Shown piece by piece: positions 31,009 through 40,621 of a stretch of DNA of 64,000 bases; position 1 is the first letter of the stretch; each line of letters starts with the position of its first letter. The stretch is taken from contig MCFE01000064.1 in NCBI GenBank assembly GCA_002104905.1, positions 124,001-188,000 of the forward strand, read 5' to 3'. The notes under the pieces are model-generated. The model was not told where the DNA came from and searched no databases. It saw only the letters and a program-made list of their open reading frames with translations. Position numbers and translations under genes: made by a program. This DNA is from Basidiobolus meristosporus CBS 931.73. Its lineage: Eukaryota > Basidiobolomycota > Basidiobolomycetes > Basidiobolales > Basidiobolaceae.

Positions 31009-32240
31009 TTTTCCTCTTCCTTCTTAGTGGCAATTTATTTTCTTAATTCTTCATCCTGGAGCCTGCAATATATGTAATTATGGTCAAATCTTTGGCTCTA
31101 GACCCCAGGGCTGATGCAAGGCCCTGAAACCAGTCTATCAGACTATTCAGGATGGTTGCTATCACATCCTCATCAGTAGTGGGTATAGCCACAGATTCCC
31201 TCTCATCCACCAGCAGGGTAATTCTGTTAATTAGAATTTATATTTTTTCTGCAGGCAGCATCTTTGTAGTAAAAATTTCTGTCCAAGATAAGTTCTCTTG
31301 GCAGCTGAACATGACTGATAGGTGTCTTCTAATGCCTTCCAGGCATTCTTTGCTGCTTTGCTCTTGCACATTGAATTTGCAATTTGTCTTTGACATTAAT
31401 GCAAATGCAGTTAAAGGCACATTGTTCTATCTTCTGGTACTTTAAGGATTCCTCTCCCACGTTGTTAGGAGGGCATTTGTCTCCTATAACAATATCCCAA
31501 AAGCCTCTTTCTGTAGCAGCATCTTCATCTTCACCTTCCACACTTGGTAGTTAGAACCATGTAACTTTTCTGCAGAGGGAAAAGTTCCAGTAATAGCAGT
31601 AGTGGACATTACAGAGAGTGATAGCTTGGGGCTCATAACCTTTTGTAAGAATCTTGGAGATATTGGAAGTGATTGGGAGAACAAGTAAATTATGTGGTTT
31701 GCACTTAATGATTTATTGAATGTAAAAATACTATTTATACTTTATATAGTCTTGCCATTTCAAACACAAAGAATAGGCTAAGGAAGGTCCCAAGAAAACA
31801 TGTGCAAAGCTTGGGGCTGTTTGGACAACTTTGAGAATTTTCATGTTCTGGGTGCCTGGAATTTTGGTGAAAATATTCTAATTAAGTCCCAACAAGGAAT
31901 TTGATCAGTATTCTCTGGGACCTGAAGGTAATGATCTAAGTGACCAAGTTGGGTGAGTATTTAGGTGAAATTGCAAATCTTTACAACAACAATTACCCTG
32001 TTGGAAGATGCAATGTAATCTGTGGGGATAAAAGATACTACCAAAGATGTGGTAGTTTCCCTCCTGAATAGTCTGACAGACAAGTTACTGCAAGGCATTT
32101 ATATCATTCATATAGTTCAGAACTGAGGATTTGACCTTAAATTATGTCTATGAAAGGCCTCTGGATGAGGAATCAAAAATATCAAGTGCCACCAAGAAGG
32201 AAGAAAAAAAAGCTTTAATAAGTAATAATGACCATAAGAG

Positions 32241-32587
32241 TGTTGTTAAAATTTGTAATCACACATAAATACTGACCTGGCTAGTCACTTAGATCATCAC
32301 CTACATATCTAAGAGTATACTGACCAACTACCTTGTTAGGATTTACTTAATGTAGTAGCACCAAAACATCCAATACCCAGAACATGAAGTTTTGAGAAGT
32401 TGTCCAAGCAGCCCCTAGCTTTGTATACATGCTCTTGGGACCTTCCTAAGCATATTTGGTATGTTTGTTATGCCAAGATCATGTAAAAGTATAATTTCTA
32501 CTCTTACATTAATAAATCATTAAGTGAAAGCAAGATAATCTACTTGTTCTCCCAATTGACTCAAATACCTCCAAAACTCTTACAGCA
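32241..32587 (+). mobile_element. Copia LTR inside the old element, 347 bp
   Basis: TGTTGTTAAA.. CTTACAGCA in plus orientation. Left flank is gag (GCTTTAATAAGTAATAATGACC), right flank is protease (TGATGCAGCTGGACA); the knuckle-to-protease segment between them is gone. No clear target duplication, so insertion plus deletion, or recombination between copies, formed this junction. Confidence 0.75.
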
Positions 32588-33861
32588 TTAAGAAGGTTAG
32601 CATGGGAGACAGTTAAACTCTTGATGCAGCTGGACAGGGAGCTAACCAAGCAAACCTCCAAAGAAATGAAGGAAGGCACACACTTATCTTCAAAGATGTA
32701 TTCCATATATCAGAAATAGACAAGATTGTATTAGCCATAGCTTGGGCCACCACAGAAGGACTCAGCTGCAGAATAGACAATTCTGAAAGCAGGCCCACTG
32801 ATATAGTGATACCTGTATTCCCTTTGAGTACTAGAGATTGAAATTTACACCAGTTTACTGAAGTTTTGTCATATATGGAAGCCCATATAGGTAACTTAAA
32901 TGAAGAGGCACCAATGCTTTGGCACCAGAGATTTGAACTAACCAGCAGTATCAATTATTGCAAAATGATCAAAAATCAGCCAATTTTCAGAGTAAAGCTG
33001 ATCCCAGAGCAAACTTATGCACAATTTATCCTTAAATAGAAAGAAGTATTTATTCACATATGTTGATGATGATGCATCATATATATGGGCCTACTTCACA
33101 CAGTGAAAGAAAGAATCTCTGTCTAGGCTTAGGGAGCTTCAGGCCTAGGCTGAAAGAGAAACTGGCCAGAAATCATGAACATCTACACTGAAAATGATGG
33201 AGAATATACCTCAAAGATTCTCATCCACTCCTGAAAAATTAATAGAATCAAGCAAGATATTACAGCACCATACTCCCCACAGCAAAACAGATTATCAGGC
33301 CATGCAAAACCACCAATAACTGGTATGGCAAGATCTATGATCTATGATAAAAAATATCCTAAAATTTTGGACAAAGTCAGTTTCTACAGCTGTATTTCTT
33401 AAACATAGGAGTTGTAACAGAATAATTATAATTATACACTGTTGATGGATTGGTATAGATACAAATCAAGTGCAGAGTACCTAAGAATATATGTTTGCAT
33501 AATATATGCCAAAACATCACCTAGGAACAAGTAAAACTTGAGCCAAATGGTGTCAGAGCATGTCTTGAGCTACTTAAATGAGAGTAAGGCATACAAACTC
33601 AACAGTGCCAAGGTATAAAAGCTAATCAAGTCCAGGGATGTGTTAATTATTGAAACTTCAGAATTCTCACAAATCACAACATTGGAAGATGGCAAATATC
33701 CACTCTCAAGTCTGCCAATAGTCAGGATTAAATCACAGCAAAAGAGTGCAGTTTCTGCACTCCAGAGGACTTTGACATTGTGGTTCAGCCTGAATCAGTG
33801 TCTTTAAATACTTCAGGAGTGCTTGTTCCAGTCTCATCAGGCAGAAAATCCAACTGAAATA

Positions 33862-34390
33862 GAACAAGTAGATTATGTAGTTTTCACTCTATGATTCTTA
33901 GAATGTTAAAGTAAGATTTATACTTCTATACAGTGATGGAGGAACAGACACATGGAATAAGCTTAGATATTTCCTAAGAGAGATTGTGTTAAGTTTGGGA
34001 CTGTTTAAACAACAAATCAAAACTTCATGTTCTGGATACCTGATGTTTTGGTGAGAGATATTCAAAGGGAATCCCAACAAGGAATTTGGTTAGAACTCTC
34101 CAAGACTTGCAGATAATGAATGAAGTGACTAGGTTGGATGGATATCTAGGTGATATTATAAAACTTACAATGTGATCCATCCTGCTTTTCAGCAGAGGGA
34201 GAGTTTCTTGTAATAACAGTGATAGAGATTCCAGAGAGTGCCTGCTTGGAGCTCATAAGCTTTTGCAGGAGTTTTGGAGATATTGAAGGTGGCAGGGTAG
34301 ACAAGTGGATTATGTGGTCTCACTTAATGGCTAATTGAATATAAGGGTAGTATTCATACTTTTAGATGATATTGGCAGAGCAATCCCTAT
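33862..34390 (-). mobile_element. Truncated minus-strand LTR / gag start / LTR mosaic
   Basis: 33862-34170 is a minus LTR lacking its first bases. 34172-34255 is the reverse complement of the gag start and PBS (CTGCTTTTCAGCAGAGGGAGAG, GGAGCTCATAAGC). 34256-34390 is the adjoining LTR end, truncated. The order LTR-gag start-LTR implies an internally deleted copy. Confidence 0.7.
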
Positions 34391-34404
34391 GTGAGGTCTG
34401 AAAG

Positions 34405-34690
34405 TTGGAGCTCATTGAGTTTTTAGCTTTTATTTTGCTGACATTCTTATAGAATTCTGCTGGTATTCAGTTGGTGTTTCCGCTCCAAATTTTCATTTGC
34501 AATTTTGGTGGAAGTAATGGGTAGCTGATTACCAAGTTTGGTATGAATGCTAGTTGGTCTGGTCTCCCCTGCAAAGGATATCTGCTTGTCTGCTGTGTAG
34601 CTATTACCTGAGATATTGAGAGTTGCCACTTTTGGGAAAGACAGAATTCAGCTAATATTAAAATGGTGCTCTGCTGGCCTTTGTTAATTT
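34405..34690 (-). repeat. Dispersed repeat, copy 2 (inverted relative to 6870-7140)
   Basis: The reverse complement of the repeat at 6870-7140 with scattered substitutions. Shared words include TTGGTATGAATGCTAGTTGG. Its one 60-codon open frame is not conserved in the other copy. Confidence 0.6.
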
Positions 34691-34699
34691 TTTTCTTGG

Positions 34700-34880
34700 G
34701 GAATGTGAAGAGTATGTAGAAAAGGTTCTAGGAATATGTATGCAAAGTATGGGCTGTTTAGAAAACTTTGAGGTACTTTATGTTCTGGTTACCAGATATT
34801 ATGGTGAGCCTATTACAAGTAAATCCTGACAAGAAATTTGGGCAGAATTTAGGTGCAATCATAAAATTTACTACAACTGG
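34700..34880 (-). mobile_element. Decayed copia LTR fragment
   Basis: Resembles the middle and 5' part of the LTR in minus orientation (GGTTCTAGGAATATGTATGCAAAGTATGGGCTG, TAAATCCTGACAAGAAATTTGG). Confidence 0.6.
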
Positions 34881-35507
34881 GTGTACCAGTAGAGTATCAT
34901 TGGAATACCATAGGTTAGCCAGATAAGCATTGTATGAAGTACGAGGTTGAAAACTTTCACAAGGCTGTATTGATTATGCACCACTTGAAGAAGTTTCATG
35001 AACTGATTTACAATGATCATCTCTCATGAGGTATCAAAGCAAATACTACTACCTAATCCATACAGGCCAAATACAGGCAGCCATTTATGTGGTAGGTACA
35101 CAGGCCATCTTTGAACTAGAGAGTAGGAATATAAACTCGAATATAGAAGAGGGCAATGAGATTAGCTAGAGTGTTCAGTCCCCTTCACATTGCTAATCCC
35201 GCCATGGTATATATTTTATTATATTCTACCCTGTTAAAATTTTTGGCTAGTTGATCGTACGTGGTTTAGTCAGTTTAGTTTTCCATCAAGCAGGTCATCG
35301 TGAGTGTTGGTTGCAAATGGAACTACAGATACTTTCCAAATCTATTCCGCGGTTTAGAATGTAGAAAATAGGCCAGATGTGCCCCCAATTAAGAACGGCT
35401 AGCCTTTAAACCAGATGCTTGCTATCCACCCAAAAGTCCCCATTCTACTAGTGCTGGCCCCATATTGTTGATCGTTGTGCTACGCCTGCCTCTTTATCAA
35501 TAGTCAG
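34881..35507. other. Unassigned spacer between retroelement nest and duplication
   Basis: No open frame, LTR match or tandem repeat was recognised. Composition becomes less AT-rich after about 35.2 kb. Confidence 0.4.
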
Positions 35508-36670
35508 TGCGGTGGGAGAATTGTGCATCTATTAGGTATTCGTGTGGCTGATATGGTGGTGTCAGTAGGAGTGTGGTTTGGTGTGTGAACTTGCTTTGCA
35601 TTGCTGTTGATTGCTGCTGATTACAGCCAGATCAAGAAATCATACGCTTATGGAGAATCGTCGAATAGTGCTCACTTACATCAGCATTACCTTTCAACCG
35701 TGTCAGCAGATTAGGGAATGTCGGAATCATGTCGTATATTCTCCATGACAATCTCCACACCCACACTCACGCCAGTAAACGATCTGAATGATCCAGTGTT
35801 CAACCATTCCGCAATCCACTCTGGTTGAGGCTGTCTCTGGCTTGGTGGCGAGGGCCACATATAAAGAGCATATATCCCACCGGCTCTCTCTTTCCCCACT
35901 CTTTCCACCTTCCCACCTTCCCACCTATTAAGCAATACATCAGCCACATCATAGAACTAGTAATACCTAGCACAGATATGAAGCGATCTCCTCAAAACCC
36001 GGCTTGCGAGGTGTACTACATGCCAGTGTGTGAGGCTCTGAAGAGGAGAGAAAAGCAAAGTCGAGTTAGACGACCACCCCACTCGAAATCAGGAGATACT
36101 GTAAGTGAAAATATTTATGGGCGAATCGCTGGTTAGTACAAAGGGCTAAACTGAGCGCCACCTAACCCCTGCAGCGTGCAAGAAGGAGAAGTAGCGCCTC
36201 CGCCACACTGAGTGAACAGGCACTAGAGTTGCTGCAGAAGGAAGCATTTATGGAACTACGAAGGCAAATCCAGGGCTACAACGAACAACTGGTTGCACGG
36301 ATGAGATATGTTGAAGCACTTCCTCTTGAGGAGCAACACTCCTGGCTTGAGGCGATTGTGCGACAAGACCAGCACATGGACGAGGATAAGGATGTTGAAA
36401 TTCTCATCGAGGCCATGCAAGAGTCGGCCACAACCAAGGACTACTCGGCGATCACAGAGTGGCAGGAAAGCAGAGCATGTGAGCCCAACGAGTGGTTGAG
36501 CATATCAAGCGAAGAGTGGAGCAATTATATGCAGTAGCCATCTCAAAAAGGAGACTAGTGTAAATATTAGGCCAGTTTCAATGAGCTGGGAGGAGAGATA
36601 GGCACCCACATGTACTGCACACCACCACCCATATATTGGTAATTATCCTTGGTAGGATTTGTAACATGCA
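35508..36670 (+). repeat. Segmental duplication, copy 2 (mate at 24578-25735)
   Basis: Same order and orientation as copy 1, with promoter, two exons, intron and 3' flank. Its right side joins the 3' flank of the first transporter gene. Confidence 0.9.
35978..36537 (+). CDS. Uncharacterised 161-aa protein, copy 2 (2 exons)
   Basis: Exons 35978-36100 and 36175-36537 with a 74-bp intron at the same place and phase as copy 1; TATAAA at 35860-35865. The protein is nearly identical to copy 1, differing at K11E, E12V, T15M and one acidic residue (DED to DKD) plus a few others. Many silent changes and no frame damage suggest that the product is still constrained. The residue 11-15 changes remove the KE.YY pattern. 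Function unknown. Confidence 0.7.
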
Positions 36671-36811
36671 TTTTAGTTGTAATTAGTTTAGAGCGATCCA
36701 TTCTATTCATTCAATATTCGGACAGTCAGATAATCGCATTACTTATTAGGGGTGCTATCTACAATATAATTATAGGGTTTGAGATAAGCTATTTTCATTC
36801 CCGCAACTAGT

Positions 36812-38407
36812 CTATCGCAGGCTACGAAGTGGAATATCCTTGTGGTATGCTACGGGCTTGTTGATTTTCCCACCGCTGGGCTGAGACAGCTGAGGGTTGT
36901 TGATTTTGGAATGTGTGCGGCCATACAGTGCATAGACCATGAGCCCAACGCCAATCCACACGGCCAGATGTATGATGGTTGATGGTGAGGTTGTCGAGAG
37001 CAGAACAATGGACAATGCAGCTCCGATAACCGGGATCACGAATGGGCCCAAGGGGATTTTGAACCTTCTTGGAGTGTCTGGACACCTGAAGCGGAGCACA
37101 ATGACTCCGATATTGACAAAGAAGAAAGCAAACAAGGTGCCTGCCGTGGTAATGTCGCTAAGCACGTCAACAGGAAACATGCCCCCTAATAGCGCACAAA
37201 GAACACCGGATAGGGTAGTTGTGAACCATGGAGTCTTGTATTTGGGGTGGATTCTGGCAGCAATCTCAGGGAACAGCCCATCCTTGGCCATGGCGTTAAA
37301 GATACGAGGTTGCCCCATCAACAGAATTAACATGATGGAGGCCAGACCGAATACAATTCCCATGCCAATAATTATACTTAGCCAAGTCATACCAGTTCTA
37401 GCAACGAGAATAGTGATAGGGGCAGCAACCCTACCAAGGGTACTGCTGTCGGTAAATGGATGCAATTCCTTGTAGGGAACAACACCAGTCATTATGAGAC
37501 AAACGCCAATGTAAAGGATGATGCATACGACCAGAGAGCCGCAGATGACAATTGGCAAGTCTCGCTGGGGATTCTTTGCTTCTTGGGCGGTCGTGGAAAT
37601 GATGTCGAATCCAATATACGCAAAGAAGACTGTACTGGCGGCAGAGAACACGCCAGAAACGCCGTACCTTGCAAATCTACCCTCGTTGGGAGGTATGAAT
37701 GGAGTATAGTTTGCGGGGTTGATATGCTTGATGCAGGCGAAGATGGTGAGGAGTACCACAATAACCTTGATGGAAACCATGACGCTGTTGACTCGCGTGG
37801 ATTCCCGAATACCGAAGCACAGAAGGGTCGTGATCACAAGGGAAATGACGACGGCCGGGACATTAAGATAATCGCCAGTTGTCATGAAGGAGCCGCTCTC
37901 AAACTTGATCGGGGAGTTTACCCACTTGGTGCTTATTTTATAATCAAATGCAATTTCAAGAAACGCAACCAGGTAGGCAGACCAGGCAACAGCGGTAGTA
38001 GCAGCACCAACAAGATACTCCAAGATCAAGTCCCAGCCGATAATCCAACCGATCAGTTCGCCCATTGCTGCGTAAGTGTAGGTGTAAGCGGAGCCAGCCA
38101 CGGGAATCATGGAGGCCATCTCGGAGTATGAGAGAGCCGTGAACGCAGCAGCAATCCCAGAAACAATGAAAGAGACGACAATGGCGGGGCCAGCTTTTTC
38201 AGCGGCAGCAACTCCAGTCAACGTGAAAATGCCCGTACCAATGGTGACGCCTATTCCTACCGATGCTAAATCCATAATATCTAATGTGCGTTTCATTTCT
38301 GAGCTCGCCAGTTCGGTTTGAATCTGCTCCATGCTTTTGACTGTAAAGAGCCTCAACCACCAAGGCTTTTTTCCGGCCTCGTACGAGACGAGCCCTTGTT
38401 TTCTCAT
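36812..38407 (-). CDS. Cationic amino acid transporter (CAT/SLC7-type), array member A
   Basis: 531 aa counted from MRKQG at 38407; the frame is open to 38485 but the shorter start matches paralogue D and lies about 60 bp from a TATATAA box (38470-38476, minus). A cytosolic N-terminus (PWWLRLFTVKSMEQIQ) precedes 12-14 hydrophobic segments of an APC-superfamily permease. Landmarks: GIGVTIGTGIFTLTGVAAAEKAGPA in TM1, SYSEMASMIPVAGSAYTYTYA, GWDLILEYLVGAA, PPNEGRFARYGVSG, AYIGFDIISTTAQEAKNPQRDLP, and the C-terminal domain FKIPLGPFVIPVIGAALS. Likely a plasma-membrane or vacuolar importer of cationic amino acids; substrate not provable. The middle of the gene is base-for-base the same as gene D. Confidence 0.92.
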   Translation of the reverse strand: MRKQGLVSYEAGKKPWWLRLFTVKSMEQIQTELASSEMKRTLDIMDLASVGIGVTIGTGIFTLTGVAAAEKAGPAIVVSFIVSGIAAAFTALSYSEMASMIPVAGSAYTYTYAAMGELIGWIIGWDLILEYLVGAATTAVAWSAYLVAFLEIAFDYKISTKWVNSPIKFESGSFMTTGDYLNVPAVVISLVITTLLCFGIRESTRVNSVMVSIKVIVVLLTIFACIKHINPANYTPFIPPNEGRFARYGVSGVFSAASTVFFAYIGFDIISTTAQEAKNPQRDLPIVICGSLVVCIILYIGVCLIMTGVVPYKELHPFTDSSTLGRVAAPITILVARTGMTWLSIIIGMGIVFGLASIMLILLMGQPRIFNAMAKDGLFPEIAARIHPKYKTPWFTTTLSGVLCALLGGMFPVDVLSDITTAGTLFAFFFVNIGVIVLRFRCPDTPRRFKIPLGPFVIPVIGAALSIVLLSTTSPSTIIHLAVWIGVGLMVYALYGRTHSKINNPQLSQPSGGKINKPVAYHKDIPLRSLR

Positions 38408-38879
38408 CTGGAGTTGGAACCTTATGCAATGTGAAAATAGTACCTTCAGATGGCCGAAGAAAAGATGTTTATATACTATTACCAATCAGGTAATCGGCTT
38501 CTCATGCTCATAAGACATGAGAAATTCTCAAGTTACACCGCTTCATCGGTTCTTTCCATTGAATTATTTATCAATCATGTGCCCTCAAATTGGTGTACTG
38601 CCATAGTGAGCGAGTTGTTGATTATTAACGTAATACTTGGTGGGGAATCCTCGTCCTTCAAACAGGTTGTCAGGACATAATTTGTAGATGGATGGTGTGT
38701 TCTTTGCTAGATTATCCTCGATATCGGGTTAATTTATTCAATGTCTTGGTCATGGTACCACAGGTAGTTTACTTTTGATATTTGGTGATAGAAATCAGTG
38801 TGAGAGTGATGCAATGCGCACGGATGTATCTTGTTAGTCAAGGAGCAGGCGAATTTGTAATGGAGTCAGTCAGGTGATG

Positions 38880-39060
38880 CAAAGGTTATCCATTCTCCCT
38901 AACATCCGCATCCACATCCACATCCACGCCCGCAACCACACCCACGCTCATACTCATACTCATACTCACGGTCATGGCCACATCAATATGATTTGAATGG
39001 TTCAATCATTTCGCAGGGTCACGTATAAAGATAATGTATCCCACAAGATCTCCTTTTCAC
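38880..39060 (+). promoter_or_regulatory. Relic promoter homologous to the duplicated 161-aa gene promoters
   Basis: CATCCACATCCACGCC.., then TTTGAATGGTTCAATCATTTCGCA and GTATAAAGATAATGTATCCCAC, parallel the segment 24815-24955 before copy 1. TATAAA is at 39024-39029. No coding exon follows, so this is a promoter fragment left from a third copy or a shared regulatory module. It also carries a (CATACT)n-like run at 38948-38967. Confidence 0.55.
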
Positions 39061-39156
39061 TGCTCCTTCACAAAAGCATATTATTCTTATCAAATTGCGT
39101 AGTGCAAAGCTAACTGAAGCAACAGCCAATAATGGGTTAATCCATATGGCATTCTA

Positions 39157-40300
39157 CTAAGTATGTCAACAGGAAGCACTCCGCCAAGTAAGGCACAAAG
39201 AACACCAGAGAGGGTAGTTGTGAACCAGGGAGTCTTGTATTAGTCCATCGTTGGCCATAGTATAGAAGATACGTGGCTGACCCATCAATAGAATCAGCAT
39301 GGCCGAGGCTATGCCAAAAATAGTTCCCAAGCTGACAACAAAATTCAACCAGCTCAAGCCAGTTATAGCGATGAGGATTGAGATAGGTTTAGCGGCATTT
39401 TGTCCTGGAGATTTATAGGGAGAAGTACCAACCGCAACGAGGGAAACGGCGATGAAAGAACTATGCAAATGACCAAGGTACCACAGATGACAATCAGCAA
39501 ATTCCTCTGGGAGCTTTTTGCTCCCAGGGCCGTCGTGGAGATGATGTCTAATCTAATATACGCAACAAAACTGCACTGACGGTAGAGAACATACCGGAAA
39601 CACCGTACTTCCCGAATTCACCTTCATTAGGTGGGAAGAATGGGGTGTAGTTGTCGGGGTTTATATATTTGATACAGGTGAAGATGGTAAGCAGGACCGT
39701 GAGGACATTGACGACAACCAACACGGCGTTTACTCGCGTAGATTGACGGATGTCAAAGCATAGTAGTATGGTAAACACTAAGGAAATCGCAATAGCAGGA
39801 AGGTTAAGATAGTTGCCAGTCGTTATGAAGGCCTCCCCAAAAAACGCGACTGGAGAGTTCACCCACTTGGTGCTTATTTCACAGTTAAATGCGATTTCAA
39901 GAAACGCTATGAAATAGGCGGACCAACCAATAGAGACAGTGGCAGTACTAACCAGATATCAATCCTACCTACAATCCAAGCGATCAATTTGCCCATTGCT
40001 GTGTAGGTGTAGGTGTAAGCGGAGCCGGCCATGGGAATCATGGAGGCCATTTCGGAGTATGAGAGAGCAATGAATCCAGTGGCGATACCAGAAACAATAA
40101 AGGTGACAACAATAGCGGGACCAGCTTTGGTAGCGGCACCGATTGCAGCCAACGTGAAAATACCCATTAGCCCCTATCCCTACTGACATCAATTCCATGA
40201 CGCCCAATGTACGCTTCATTTCGGAGTTATCCAGCTCGGTTTGAATCTGCTCCATGCTCTTGACAGCAAAGAGTCTCAACCACCAAGGATTTTGACTATC
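39157..40300 (-). pseudogene. Cationic amino acid transporter pseudogene, array member B
   Basis: Same family as its neighbours and closest to C. The N-terminal segment (WWLRLFAVKSMEQIQTEL.NSEMKRTLG) near 40270 is followed by a frameshift. TM1-TM4 resume at 40167 (MGIFTLAAIGAATKAG) and break again near 39960. The middle (NSPVAFFGEAFITTGNYLN) runs 39862-39548, and a further piece 39468-39240. Sequence stops at LPVDIL near 39157, so the last five or so membrane spans are missing. About 390 bp in the middle are almost identical to gene C. Confidence 0.9.
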
Positions 40301-40621
40301 TTGATGCCCACGCTGCTTTAGACCGAGTAAAGACAATACTTTTATATATATGCTGTAAAGTGCTAGGTTACACAATACTTTTGAAAGATAACATAATGTG
40401 GATGTGCTTGGCAAACGAGTTCTGACACATATGAATCTCGAAAGTAGGTTTTCAAAATAAAGTTTTCTGATGAATATTGGTGATGGTTGATTGGTAGTAT
40501 AGCTTAGCTTCACTAGGACAATGTTATCGTTGAATACTCAGCTTTGCTAGGGCAATGTCGTTGAATACCTGATAATATTCTTTACAATTTACCAATGGAT
40601 GAGATTACAGGATTGCTCGTT

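Larger units (their letters stand above)
27425..31988 (-). mobile_element. Complete but defective minus-strand copia element, nested
   Basis: It runs from its 5' LTR (31988-31641, 348 bp) to its 3' LTR (27756-27425, 332 bp). Flanks TCAAT and ACAAT (27420-27424, 31989-31993) agree at four of five bases, consistent with an aged target duplication in the gag of the older copy. Order on the minus strand: PBS reverse complement at about 31629-31640, gag (to 31014), zinc knuckle (near 30580), protease (YIDSRASQHFTHQ near 30430; DSG changed to DSR), integrase (about 30000-29300), RT (about 28780-28400) and RNase H (about 28300-27770). Numerous frameshifts and stops. A solo LTR interrupts gag at 30660-31008. 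Confidence 0.88.
26666..33855 (+). mobile_element. Old plus-strand copia element, split by a nested copy and heavily decayed
   Basis: A 5' LTR of about 340 bp at 26666-27005 is followed by a PBS remnant and gag (27010-27424). The sequence is interrupted by a complete minus-strand copy (27425-31988) and resumes mid-gag at 31989 (ATTACCCTGTTGGAAGATG), matching the intact gag order. A second plus-strand LTR (32241-32587) sits where the zinc-knuckle region should be. Protease and integrase remnants (TGATGCAGCTGGACAGGGAGC, ACTGAAAATGATGGAGAATA) continue to about 33855, where a minus-strand LTR remnant truncates it. RT, RNase H and the 3' LTR are missing. No long frame survives. Confidence 0.8.

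Noticed and set aside
37460-38131. 223-codon open frame opposite transporter A (and its twin opposite D at 43532-44080)
   Set aside because: Exact antisense of a conserved permease. It exists because of codon bias in the coding strand and has no family resemblance.
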